Positions 23,513-35,400 of a stretch of 64,000 nucleotides of DNA are shown piece by piece. The stretch covers positions 3,669,001-3,733,000 of the forward strand of contig JAYJMM010000119.1 of the NCBI GenBank assembly GCA_037349105.1, in the 5' to 3' direction. The notes under the pieces are model-generated. The model saw nothing but the letters and a program-made list of their open reading frames with translations. It did not search any database and was not told where the DNA came from. Origin of the DNA: Limnomonas spitsbergensis. Taxonomy: Eukaryota; Chlorophyta; Chlorophyceae; Chlamydomonadales. Each line of letters begins with the position of its first letter. Position 1 is the stretch's first letter. The position numbers were made by a program, and so were the translations under genes.

Positions 23513-26500
23513 ATGGGTTGCCGTATTCTGCCAGTCGATCGAGCGCGTGAAACAATCTGTGATGCTGTTTTCTTGAGCCGTGTAGTTCTCATCGTTGGAG
23601 ACACTGGATGGTGAGCTGTGACGGTTGGGGCTACCCTCATGTGGTGTCGACAACGTGATCTGTTGCCCGTAAAATACCAAGGCCGGTGCATCTTAACTCT
23701 TAAGGCAAGCTTTCATTCCAGTGGGATCTTGGATGCAAATTCCTGTTGGCTAGTAACCTTCAAAAAACAGCATTGCCCATCAGTTTGTCAGCTTGGGTGT
23801 GTGCATGTTAACCGGTATTTGTTAGACTCATTAAGTTGCACATGGAGGCATGGAGCCAGGCTGACAGCAGTTTTTCTATGTCACTCCCTCTGTCACCCAG
23901 CTAGGACAAGCAGCACTTCCTTTTGTGTGAACTCTAACAAGTGTGAGGCAGGCCGCCCAACCCTTGAAAGCCTGAGACGCAAACACAGGAAAACAGCCTG
24001 GGTGCTGCACACATTCACACAGCACAGGAAATTCCAGCTGTGAGGCTCATTCTTATGTCAGCACATGATCTGATCTGACTAGCAATTGGAAATTGTGCAT
24101 CAATTATTGCAGCGGCAAGAGCACCCGAGTGCCCCTTTTCCTGCAAGAGGAGCTCAAGGGGAAGGTGATTTGTTCTCAGCCCAGGCGCTTAGCAGTCGTG
24201 GCTGTGGCCAAGCACGTCGCGGAAGAGGCAGACTGCAAGCTGGGGGATTTTGTCGGCTACAGGTAAGTCCAAGATTCAAACGACTTGTGACTGCACTCTT
24301 TAGTGTGAGCAGGTCTCGCCTGAATCTTGAAGATAGGAGCCAGGTTCGTTGACCAACGTTGGACCCGGCTTTTTCAGCACGTCCGCAAACAGCGGCACTC
24401 TAGCCCTTGATTCCTGTGCTTCAGCTACAATTCAGCTGCATCACAGCCCACGGCTGTGGTGGCCTGGTACAGCCAGCCTTGCTCTACTAGGCCTGCCGGC
24501 TTTGGCCGCCAAGGTTTGGTCCTTATCGGCTCAGAAATGGCTTCCCAGCCGCCTGCCAAAGATGGTTTACTGCGCACTAAATGAACGCTCTGGCACTTCC
24601 CTTGTACCCTCAGTCTCATGAGTGGCTGACAAAAGATCAGCAACCCTAGCCTGCCTCCCTGCCACCAAAGCATGTGTCCGCTTGTTCCTCTTATCAACTC
24701 AACCTCCTCAAAAAAAGATCTTGCGCCATCAAGATTGGGTCTGCAGTCTGTTCCGCAGTCTGTTTCCCGGTCACCAAAGCACTCTGCCCTTTAACCCATG
24801 CCACTTGTCTTAAATATTGCAACATTGCATCCTGCTATCAGGATCGGTCAGCGGTCTGTCGCCAACAGCTCCACGCGCTTGCTCTTTACGACTGCGGGCT
24901 TGTTGCTTGAGGACCTGCGAGCTAACGGAGCCAATGCGCTGGCTGGCTGCAAGTGCGTCGTATTTGATGAGGTGGGTGTCAGCCCACAAGGGGGGGGGGG
25001 CGCTGTCCTCTGCACTGCATGCCCAGTTTAGAAATAATGTAGACTGTGCAAGCGGGCTGCAAGTGTGTTGTGTCGTGTTTGATGCGGTGCCTCCCAGCCC
25101 CCCAGACACCCTCTAGGAAGGCGCACAGTTGTAACGACCCCGTGTTCAAATAGATGACTTACGAATACCAGAAGGGACAAAGCTTCAGCCTGAAACACAC
25201 ATGGAGACTGAGACAATCTAACATACAGTTCTCATTGTAGAAGTGATTCAAAACCTTGGAATCTTTGATATCCACTTGGCTGCAACCTTCAATGATCTGG
25301 AGTTCAGACACACCGATCAGGATTGCGGCCATTGGATTCCAAAGTAGCGCACTCTCTTATTCCTTTGGATTGTATGAGTGTCGTCTTCCACAACATCTCA
25401 CCTCCTCTTCCGGTTGTTGTCCTCACCTCCTCTTCCTCTTCCTGTTGCTGTCCCTGCAGGTCCATGAGCGCAGTATCGAATCTGATTTATCGCTGGAGTG
25501 CCTGCATCAGCTCATGATGACCAACAAGTCCCTCAGTAACCTCAAGCTGGTGCTCATGTCCGCCACCGCTGATGTGGACAAGTTCAAGCAGCATTTCAAG
25601 TGCGCTTATATCTATATAGCATGTAGCGTTCTATCTGAAGAAGTAGGCACAGCCAGGTCAATGATATTAGCAGTTGTTTGGGTACCTCAGCAGAGGCTAA
25701 AGCGAGCTATAATCGATTGACAAAGCCGGGAGCTGCTTTGCCACTCGATGGACCTCCTTATTTTGATGGAATACGAGACGGCCATATTTGTAACTCACTT
25801 GAGGATCCTGGGGACTATTCCCCGGCCTGACCCTGACCGTCCACCCTTCACCCTCCACACCCCTGGCGGCTCATGCCTCATATCGCAGGGACCTGGCTGT
25901 TAAGCTGGACGTCATCAACATATCGAATGCGAGTGTGCTGCTACGTAACGTCATGGATGAGTATAAGGTGAGCGAACGGGCAGGCAGGGGCCTCTACCTT
26001 CACTGCTTGCTTGGCACCAGGGGCTTGGCACGATCGAAATTGTAAGAACGATTTAGGGTTCATGGTTGAAACCTTAAACCCTAACCCGGTAAAAATGTGG
26101 GTGTGTTAGCTCCTGGTTGTCTGCCTCAAGTGCTCCAAGCCTGCCAAAGCCTCAATCGTTATGCAGTTGTATCCCCTGCTTCACACAGCCTCTGTGTTCT
26201 CCCCTGTTTTCTTTAGGTGGAAGAGAGGTACCTGCAGCATGCCGTACATTGCCTCCCGGAAGCGGCGCAAGCGCGCTATCAGGGCCTGATTCAGATGGCC
26301 ACACTGCCTGAGTTTGATCCAATGAAGCAGGCAAGCCTTGCGATGCCTGGGCGGTGAAGCACGATCATTCGGATGGGAGGAGTGTTTGTTTGTGGCATTT
26401 TACACCCAGGTTTTCCTAGCATGTCTCTGTCGATGGATCAAAGAAATAAATTGCTGCACCTCCAGTCTTTTCCAACCGTCTTTTCAATATGTTTTAGGTG

Positions 26501-29500
26501 GGTCCTGATATGCTGCTGCTGGTAACGGAGCTGGTGCTGGCGCTGCATTCAGCTCACAGACGCGTTGACGAGGCACAGCATGCAATGCTGGTTTTCCTGC
26601 CAACATACAGGGCACTGGAATCCCTTTACCAGCTGCTGCAGTCTAAAGGTGAGGAGACAAATGGGTGATGGCATGGAATGTCCATACAAAGGCAAGATAC
26701 ATGTTTTAAAGATGGACGGCAAAGATTTGAAATTGCTGGTACGGTGGAAGGGCCGATGAGGATGAAACCTTGTATGAGGACCAAACCACGATGAAGACCA
26801 AATCTTTGGGTACTGATCCAAGCAGATGGTCTGGTGAACCTTTCCCACGCCAGCCGTGGGCTGTAGGTCACTTGTGCTAGTATACACACTTCCCTCCCTG
26901 TGTCACACTTCCCTCCCTGCACCACACTTCCCTCCCTGTGTCACACTTCCCCTCCCTGCATCATACTTCCCTCCCTGTGTCAGGTGCTTCCCTGCTGGAT
27001 GTATACGTCCTGCACTCCACGCTGGATACCGAGGAATGTGTGCGCAGCATGGAGGTTCAGGGCACACTGTCGGGTGATGGGGCTCTGCGGAGGAAAGTCA
27101 TCATTGCCACCAGCATAGCTGAGAGCTCCATCACTATCCCGGGCGTCAAATGGGTCATCGACACGTGTGTCACCAACGAGGTGTGTTGCATGGTCACTGC
27201 ACGGATGTAGCTTTGGCCCCATGCTGCGCTATGCCCTCAGCTCTCTCACCCCTAGGGGCGTACTGTCCTTTCTTTGTGAGGCGCATGGCTGCTCATGGTG
27301 CTCCCTTGAGCATGCCCTCTTCCTTGTGTCTGCATGCTCCCTAGACCATCTTCACTACAAGTGTGCGCATGCTCCCTTGAACATGCTCCCGCCCACATGC
27401 TTGTTGCTTTTTTAGTTCATCAGTGCCGCCACGTTGAGTGCTCTTACAGTCCACGTCTGAAACCAGCCCTGGCTCGGATCTGGTGCAGATTTCTTGGTCC
27501 GAGTCGCGTCAGACCGAGGAGCCCAAGGTGGTGTGGGCCAGTCGCAGCCAATGCAGGCAGAGGCAGGGACGCACGGGTCGCACCGGGAGCGGGATCGTGT
27601 ACCACCTGATGCCTAGGAACCGATACATGAATTTGGAGAGGTTTGAGCGCCCGGCGATGCTGCTGAAGCCACTGCGGCGGGAGACGCTGGTCCTCATGTC
27701 AGCAGCAGACAGGTCTCTCCGGGATGTCAGGGTGAGGATGGACCCCGTGGGACGGATGGTGTCCCTTGGTGCCAGGTGCAGCGCATGTTGAGTCTGCATA
27801 CCATAACACGTTCAGCTTCGTTATGTTACCGTATGTACAATCGTGTTTTGGTATTTCTATACTTGTGACAACATCTCTAGTGGGAAGGTAGCGCATATTG
27901 AGTCTGCATACCATACGTTAGGTTTCGTTTTGTAATTGTGTTTGGTATCTCTGGTTGGATTACCGGATGGTTTTTCTCACTTGAGGTCTGCCTCTTGCGT
28001 GTCTCTAACCCCCATTTCTTCCGTGTTATGGCTCTGCCCCGCCTCCACAGCGGCTCTTGTCCCGCTGCATGGACCCGCCCCCTCCTACTGTGGTGGATGG
28101 AGCGCTGCAGCACCTGCTAGACATTGGGGCGCTGGAGGCTGCTGGTGCTGGGGGCTGGCAAGTCACCCCGTACGGACAGCTGGTGGCAGCTCTACCAATA
28201 TCATCAGACACCGCAGCTATGGTGTTGAGAGGGGGGCAGGTGTGTCTTGCAACAGTGTAGAGATCTTATGCATGAGGCGTTATAGATTGGATGATCATGG
28301 GAAGAGAAACTGATCAGAAGAAGTGATGGAAACAAACAGGGGAGAAGCATGCAAATTGGCTTCCAAAAACGTACCTTCTGTTTTTGCATTCCCTCATGTC
28401 ACTCCCGTCCCCTTCAGGTCGGCCTTCTGTGGGAGGCAGCCGTGCTGGCATCCATCATCTGCTCCACCCCCTACCCCATAAAGCAGCCTTTTGGAGACAA
28501 CGACCCCCACCGACACACTCGGATGTATCTGTCTCCCTCTCAGATAGGCAGAGGAGACATTGTCTCTGATTCCTCCCGCTGGCTAGCCAACCTGAGTGCG
28601 TTTGAGTTCTGGCAGCGGCACTGGTGCGATCCTTTGAGGTCTGCTGATATCCACGACGGCAGCGGGAGGGGGGGCCATGCAGGCCGCGGCGTTGCCAGCG
28701 TGTGGGAGTCCTTGAGACCCTTTCTGCCCGATGCTGGAGCGGGTCAGGGACCAACAGGCTGGGCGGTGGGGAGCGCCCTGGATGGGAACTCGGCTCTTCT
28801 GACATATTCACCGGCGGCAGTGGCAGCGGCAGAGCGGGCCGAGGGGACAGCTGTGCCCATGCATGCGGTGCGTGAGGCGGAGAGGCGGTGGTGTGAGGCC
28901 CACGACCTGATCATGTCCGCCCTGCATGGAATCTCCGACACGATGGCCGCCATCCATGCGGCACTGCAGCGCTATCGTCCCGTCCTGCTATCCTACCAGC
29001 CTGGAGCGCCCGAGTACTACCACAGCAGACCCGCAGTACCTCACGTTTGCCGCGTGAACACCGATCAGACGACCTTGCTGCTGGAGGGAATGGCCGCTTT
29101 GTCTGTTGAGGCTGGAGTGGGCCAGGTCGGTGCTGGTACTGCCCCAAAGTGCCTCTCAGCAGGCTCGATAGGCCTCTCAGGGAGGCGTTGCACTGACAGT
29201 CAGAGAGAGCTGGAGACGGTGCTCAAGCCGCTACTCCGCAAGGCTCCACTGTGCTCTTACTTCGCCTCGCCCGCCGGCTGCCGCTCAGGCGCACTGTGCC
29301 GCTTCTTTCACGAGGGCGCGGGTGTGCAAGCGCCGCATGCAGTGGCTATGGATGTGGAGTTTGAGGACGCCAAGCTGTTGCCAGTGGCCGGGCTGGCTAC
29401 TCAACTGGCTTCGTCCACTTATCCCGAAGAGGGCGACATGGTGCGTTGCGTAATGGATAGATTGGTTGTTCTAGGACTGATATCAGACATGGATTCAAAA

Positions 29501-30622
29501 TGCAACTGTGATGTGGCCTTTCTGAAGCGTAAGTGTGACCCTCATTTGAACTGTTTCCTATATCTTGAGCGCGACAAAGCTGCTGTTGTCATTATTCTGT
29601 GCTGCATGTGTTTTCTTCTTCCCTCATGATGCAGCCTCCAATCCTCCATTCGTCAGCATGAAGCGCATGGCATTGCAGAGGCGAGACTTGCTTTCACCCC
29701 TGCTATCCATAATCCCTCGGGGCCTTATCCCATCCACTCCTGCAGGTGCTTCTACTGGGTGACGGGGATCTCAGCTTCTCCGCCAGCTTGTGTGCGTTCA
29801 TGCCACCAGGCTCCATTCTGGCCACCTCCATGCTGTCCCGCGAGTCCCTCCTGGTCATTCACCCCAGATCCGGGGCTCAGCTTGCCAAGCTTGAGGCTCA
29901 TGGGTCCACTGTTGAGTTTGGAATCAATGCGGAGCGGCTGGAGACAAGCACTGAGCGGTTGACATGGAGCAGGTGTGGCTTTCTGGATTCTAGGAGGGGG
30001 AAATAGAATTTCGATTGCAGCCGTTGTTTGGTTTATGATAAGGTCGGTCTATGTTGCCTGTTTCCCTAAACGAACGTGCAGCTCATCATTCGACCTTGTT
30101 TTCCAAATCCTCTTCAGGATACGCAATGTGGTGTGGAATTTCCCCCACAACGGAGTTGAGGAAGACCAGGAGGGCAACCGCAGGCTTATGGCGGCTTTCT
30201 TCAAAAGTCTTTCACGCCTTGCTGTCCGGCTGCAGTGGGATGGATCTGGAACCTCCTCCGTGGCATTGGTGCAGGCGCCCATGCTGCACGTGACTCTGTG
30301 CAATGACCAATACAGCCGGTGGGGCATGGATATGGTGTCCAGGGCGGCGTTCTGGTTCTCCACCATTTCTCAAGGCTTTGTGCCCGAGGACTACGCCGGA
30401 TACATGCCGAGGAGATGTCCTGCTGATGCCGTCAAGAGGGCGGAGGCGGCACAGCAAGCCAGCGCTGCAAACGGAAGTTCGACAGCAGGCACTCAAGCAG
30501 GAGGGCGCCAGAGGCTCGCCAGCAGACGAGGCGCTGTGGATGTGGCGGGAGAGGATGATGGCTTCAAGCCAGACAGCGCCATCACATTTGGGTTTCATCT
30601 GCTTTGGCCTCAACAGCTGTGA
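23513..30622 (+). CDS. DEAH-box RNA helicase with CCCH zinc finger and BMT5-like C-terminal domain
   Basis: Thirteen exons: 23513-23610, 24113-24262, 24842-24971, 25460-25599, 25889-25967, 26217-26330, 26498-26648, 26984-27180, 27450-27731, 28051-28239, 28418-29440, 29746-29972, 30118-30622 (1094 aa). Helicase motifs in order: GDTGCGKST (Walker A, split by intron 1), QPRR, DEVHERS, SAT, TSIAESSITIPG and QGRTGRTGSG. A CCCH finger follows (CSYFASPAGC...LCRFFH) near residue 830. The last ~240 residues carry LLLGDGDLSFSAS and NVVWNFPHNGVEED, the SAM-binding and NFPH motifs of BMT5-like rRNA uridine-N3 methyltransferases. The helicase-CCCH arrangement matches the plant DExH8/C3H31 type. Intron 6 has a GC donor (26331). 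An upstream 5' exon cannot be excluded, but the N-terminus MGCRILPVDRARE fits this family. Confidence 0.87.
24418..24600 (+). repeat. Dispersed intronic repeat, copy 5 (forward)
   Basis: Helicase intron 2. It starts TCAGCTACAATTCAGCTGC, passes AAGGTTTGGTCC and CAGCCGCCTGCCAAAG, and ends CGCACTAAATGAACGCTCTG. Confidence 0.75.
24940..25100 (+). repeat. Intronic copy of the helicase DE-exon end with donor region
   Basis: The exon end at 24945-24971 (GCTGCAAGTGCGTCGTATTTGATGAG minus its last six bases is the core) and the following GTG recur at about 25050-25092 as GGCTGCAAGTGTGTTGTGTC and GTTTGATGCGGTG. Confidence 0.75.
26051..26090. repeat. Interstitial telomere-like sequence
   Basis: ATTTAGGGTTCA and, in inverse orientation, TTAAACCCTAACCC within a helicase intron. 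Confidence 0.6.
26885..26983 (+). repeat. ~20-bp repeat forming the polypyrimidine tract of a helicase acceptor
   Basis: Five copies of CACACTTCCCTCCCTGTGT-like units run straight into the acceptor at 26983. Confidence 0.8.
27775..27960 (+). repeat. Imperfect tandem duplication in a helicase intron
   Basis: GCGCATGTTGAGTCTGCATA and the ~75 bp after it recur 116 bp later as GCGCATATTGAGTCTGCATA. No splice site is copied. Confidence 0.8.
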
Positions 30623-32496
30623 TACGACCCTAGGCTGGCTGTGCCGACCGTTGGGTCTTTGGAAGGGATCTTGTTGTTTGTCAAGTTAGCGATTTCATCA
30701 TTGTCTAAGAAGGGGTTTTATCCATGTCCAGACTAAGAGTTGCATTGGATCATTGTCAGGGAGGTGTGTGCCCCCGTGGTTCCCCGCATGCCATGTGCTG
30801 AGTTGCAGGAAGGCAGATCCTCTAAATGCAGCCTTTCCTGATGTCATGTTTTCAATGTACAAGACCACCGGATATTCGCGGGATATTTGGTGGTGAACGA
30901 GATGACCACTAAATGTCCTAGCACCCATGGCTGCAGTGACAAAGATGCTGAAGTGAGCAGTGCTTCTTGACAAGGGCGAGGGAAGCACTTTCCTCCAGCC
31001 TGCGTCCAGGCGGCAGGATAAGATGATATAGGATGTAACTGGACATTTCTCTCACGTTGCTTGGGATTGCAAACTCTCTGAGAGACTCGTTCTATTATCA
31101 TGCAACCTTGAGGTGGCAACCTTTGGCAGTTGGAGTTTCGGTTTAGTCGTTTAATTTCCTCGTTCGCTGAGTAGGGCAGGCATTGAAGTTAATTTGTTAT
31201 CCTGAACCTTCATTGTTTCCGTGGCCTCCCCTTTTATTGTTCAAGAAGACAGCATGATTATATAATACATGCTATGCCAGGGGCCAGGCATACTATGGTG
31301 TTGGTATTTCTCTATTCTGGGCAAAATCCAAGAAATAGGCATCTGTAGGCTGCTTGTCCTATCCGAAGGCCCAGTGGATTTCAAACGCCTAAAAGAACAT
31401 TACGGTACATATCCTTTTGGTACCGACTCCGGCGGTCAGTATAGCCGGTCCCCATATTCCCGACGGTGTCAGCGGCTGAGGCACCTGGCTTGAATTAATG
31501 TTTCATTTCTCATCACGTGGAAACTAGCTACCTCTTCGACCTGGTGACATGAGCGGCTGTATAAATCGTGTAATAGCAATAGCAGGGATCTGTGCTCTCA
31601 AATTCAGTGACCGGCTTCTGTGCACATTAGGAACCTGACAGGATATCAACTGTTTGTGCAATCAAAACAGTGATAAGCGAACATAAGGAGGGACCGCAGG
31701 ATGGTGCGTGAGGGAGGCAGGCCATTTTATGACTACCCGTAGTTGATCAGCAGAGCAGGTCAAGAGCTAGCCGAATTATTAGGGTAAGCCCGTCTTACTT
31801 CTTAGTTAGGGTAAGCCCGCCCCACCTTTGCACTTTACGCTTTATACACGCTCCCAAAAGAAACGGATCTGGTACATGATCGAAGCACTCAGTCACCCTT
31901 ACCCCGCTATGATGAACCAGGAGCCATGTACACTGAACTACTGAAGTCAGGGTGGAGGAGGTAATCAGGTTAGGCATGCATGATATAGAGGCTTTCCTCG
32001 AGCAAAGTCCACACGGTCTGCTCTGAGGCACACTAGAAGACAAGTACAGGCTGTTGGATGCTTTAAACAAGCGCATGCATCGCATGCGTGCGTGCCACTG
32101 AACAGTCGCGGGGTTTCGGGGAAGTTTGTAAGTTGGAATTCGACGTACATGCAGATCCATATTCCAGCGCAAAGATCTTTGATCCCTGTCATCCGCCACC
32201 CGTGCCATCCGTGCTTGGAGCTGACAGATCAGCTGACAGCCAGATGCGGCGATGCCGCCTGATCCAACCGACTAACGGGATGTCAGTAGTACTGGGTTTG
32301 ATTTGATCGAGGCGAACACAGGCGTGCTTTTATCTTGATAGGGCAGTAACTAGGACTTTCTCTTATCCTGCCCAGCCTAATGCTGCTAGGATCTTGATAA
32401 ATTTTAGTCTCCTCCCACCTCTATCTGATCCCACCTACGCAGCTACATACGCAATACGCATTTCATGATCCCCTGGCATAGCGGCAGAAGAGTTGG
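30623..32496. other. Intergenic, 1.9 kb, no gene recognised
   Basis: It separates the helicase gene from the giant gene and must contain the latter's promoter. A TGTAA at 31034-31038 is a possible poly(A) signal. Only short accidental ORFs are seen. Confidence 0.4.
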
Positions 32497-35400
32497 ATGA
32501 TGATGAACTCTGCTGCGAATCGATGCAGGAATATCCTCCGCGAACCCAAAGTTACGTTCAGCCTGCCTAAAGATGGCATCTTCCTGCTCAAGTCCGCCTT
32601 GGACTTCCCCGACAAGATCGACCTGTTGTACCTCCTGTCGAACCCCCGGGTAAGTGGCCCAGATAAGTGCTCCTACTACATGTCCTTGTAGTCATTCAGG
32701 CACTTCATCGTGCAGTCAGTGACTTGGTGCCTGAATGTGATCATGCCTGCCTGCAGCCTGCTGCCTGCTGCATTCTGTCGGTGGAAGTGCATGCTTGCTG
32801 TCTGTTGTGTTTGTGCATGGATTTGTCATAGCCTCACACCCTCGAGGTCTGAGTATTTCTTTTACAATGGGATGTACTGGTATTAACTTTGAATGGGGAA
32901 ACCCTGGTCTGGACAGCTAGGATTTACCTAGGGTTCCCCTGCCCCAGTCGGGAAACCCTAGAAACCTGACCCCTGTTAAACAAGTAAAATCCAGCTTTAT
33001 CACTTCTGAATGCTTTAATCTGGTTTTACTGTTTTCATTTACACAGCTGGGTTTGTCTTTATACTTTTGATTGGTTTGATTGCTCATGATCTCTCTAAAT
33101 GGTGATTGCCTGTTGTTTAGTCTACTGGCTGGACGTTCCGACAGCCCAGCTTCTTGGCCGCCTTGAGTGCATATATACTCTTGCTTTGAAGCAAAGATCT
33201 CTGCCATACATTGTCCGGGCAGGAAGCTCTCGTGATGTGGTTGAAGGCAGTGCTAATGTTCAGTGCAAACAAAAGCAAGCATGCACTCTTCAAATATGCA
33301 CGCAGCAATGATCTTAATATTTAACAGAGTGCCAGTTGAACCTCCATGCCTTTATCATCAGATAGGACATAGTGACATACCATAAGCCCATCGTACCTGA
33401 CAGTCCCCAGCTATGAATACCTAAAATGCAAGATACTTAAAGCACCTGTGGTGAGTCTTCAAGGTGTAACTGCTGCTGGAACGAAGCAGAACCGGCATGC
33501 ATGCCTGGATGCTTACTTAGATTTCTAAATGTTGTCATCTCAGTCTTTCATGCGCTTAGCAGTTAGCAGCTTCGGTATTAGCAGTTTCGGCATAAGCAGA
33601 TTCGGCATTAGCAGCTTCGGTATTAGCAGCTTCGGTCACAGGCCACGTAGCTTTGCTACTTAGCTAGGGCTCCCTGCTGCATCATCGTTGTCTCTGCATA
33701 CGATATGATGTAGTTCCAGGCCTCCAGCCCAGCAGATTTTAAAGTGTTTGACATAGAAGAAACTCTGAGCACCTCCCATGCAGGAGAACGGCCTTGCCTT
33801 ATTCCGTCTCAAACGAGCGCTCTCCTGCGACAACAGCCTCGCACACCTCCGGACATGTGTGGTCCCTTTCCTGGCAATGCTGGGCAGCGATGAATTGTCT
33901 ACAGGGACGTGCAGGCAAGTGGGATGCATGGGAATCCTAGGTGTGGTTTCAGGATGGCGACACATCCAGTCTGCCAAGAGCCTTGCTGCTAATCAATGAC
34001 CATAAGTCAGCTTAGTCAGCTCCAGCAGGATCATGAAGACCTGCCTGGAGGTCCCGCAGTTAAAGTCTGAGAAGATATGCCCCGCAGGGTTGTGATGATA
34101 AAGGTGACACAAGTGTTGCTTGGATCAGGGCCACTACCGAGCTGTAATTCATTTGCAAAACCGATCTTGAATCCTTTCTCCAGCCATAATTCCCTCCAAC
34201 CGAAACCCAAGGATGCATGCCTCGGAACCAAGCCAGTCTGTATTCAGTGACTCCTGTTCATGTGAGGTGGAGGGCTGATGGGCTCTCCCTAGACGAGGGG
34301 TGTGGATGACTGGAGGATCATATGTCCTTCATCTGAGGCAGTGAGCTACCCACCTGCCAATGACGCCTGGTCATTTCTTTCCTGTTCCTGCCTCCTGTGT
34401 TTCAGGGAGCCTCTCCTGAAACTGTTGGGCGAGCTGTACCGCATCCCTGGCCTCCTAACTACCCTGCGAGAGGCTTTGGCCGCCAAGACCATTCCAGATG
34501 CCTCACCGGTCGGATGGTTTGCGTTGACCCTTGTGTCTAAGGTCAGTCCAGCAGGGATCAGCACATCACACCCACACTTCATTTAGGGTTTTAAAGTCCA
34601 GGGTTTAGGGCTAAGGGTTTAGGGTGGACATCCTGCATCCTGTGTTTATTGCCATATTTGGTTGGCATCGTGTTGTGGCTGGTTCTACCGGTAACCAATG
34701 TGTGACTTTTTCATGTCTGGCATTCATGCTTCAAATGCCATGCTTAAGAGCAAGGGTCAGATACACGATGCTCCCACCAACAGAGCTCTCTCACGAGCAT
34801 TGCCGCAGCTTGTAATTCTGATATCCCTCCTGCGAGCATCCACTGCGGCTTCCTGCCAGCTGTGTGCATGGCAGCCTGCTGTTATGTTATGCTGCTACTC
34901 CTCATTGCAAAAACATCTGTCATCGACCTCCCTTCCTTTCTGCCATTCGTCCACTGCAGGATGAAGATGCTCGCAAAGATCCCGAGATGCAACTGATCGC
35001 TGAGCACCTCGTGGATTGTGAGGGAGGAGCGGCCAGGGCAGGCCGGGCCATGCGTGTGGTCCTGGCTGGAACCGAGGCTGCTGTCGCCGCAGCTGCGGCT
35101 GAGGCTGCAGTGGCCGGCTCCTCCACCTCCATAATGGCGCTAGAGGACCTGCAGGCCGGACCGGGAGGTCGACATGACAATGATCACCATGACTTCAGGT
35201 AGGACTTCAGGTAGGACTCCAGGTAGGACTTCAGGTAGGACTTCTTGTCGTATCACTGGTAATCAACAACGCTCTTCTACATCGTCGATCTTGAGCTCCA
35301 GGCTCCATATGTTAGCGGACCTTTGCGGCTATTTTATGCAAGGCTTACCAGTGCGCTGATACAGCTCTGTGGGTCTGTGCATCAAGTGTTGAGGATAATA

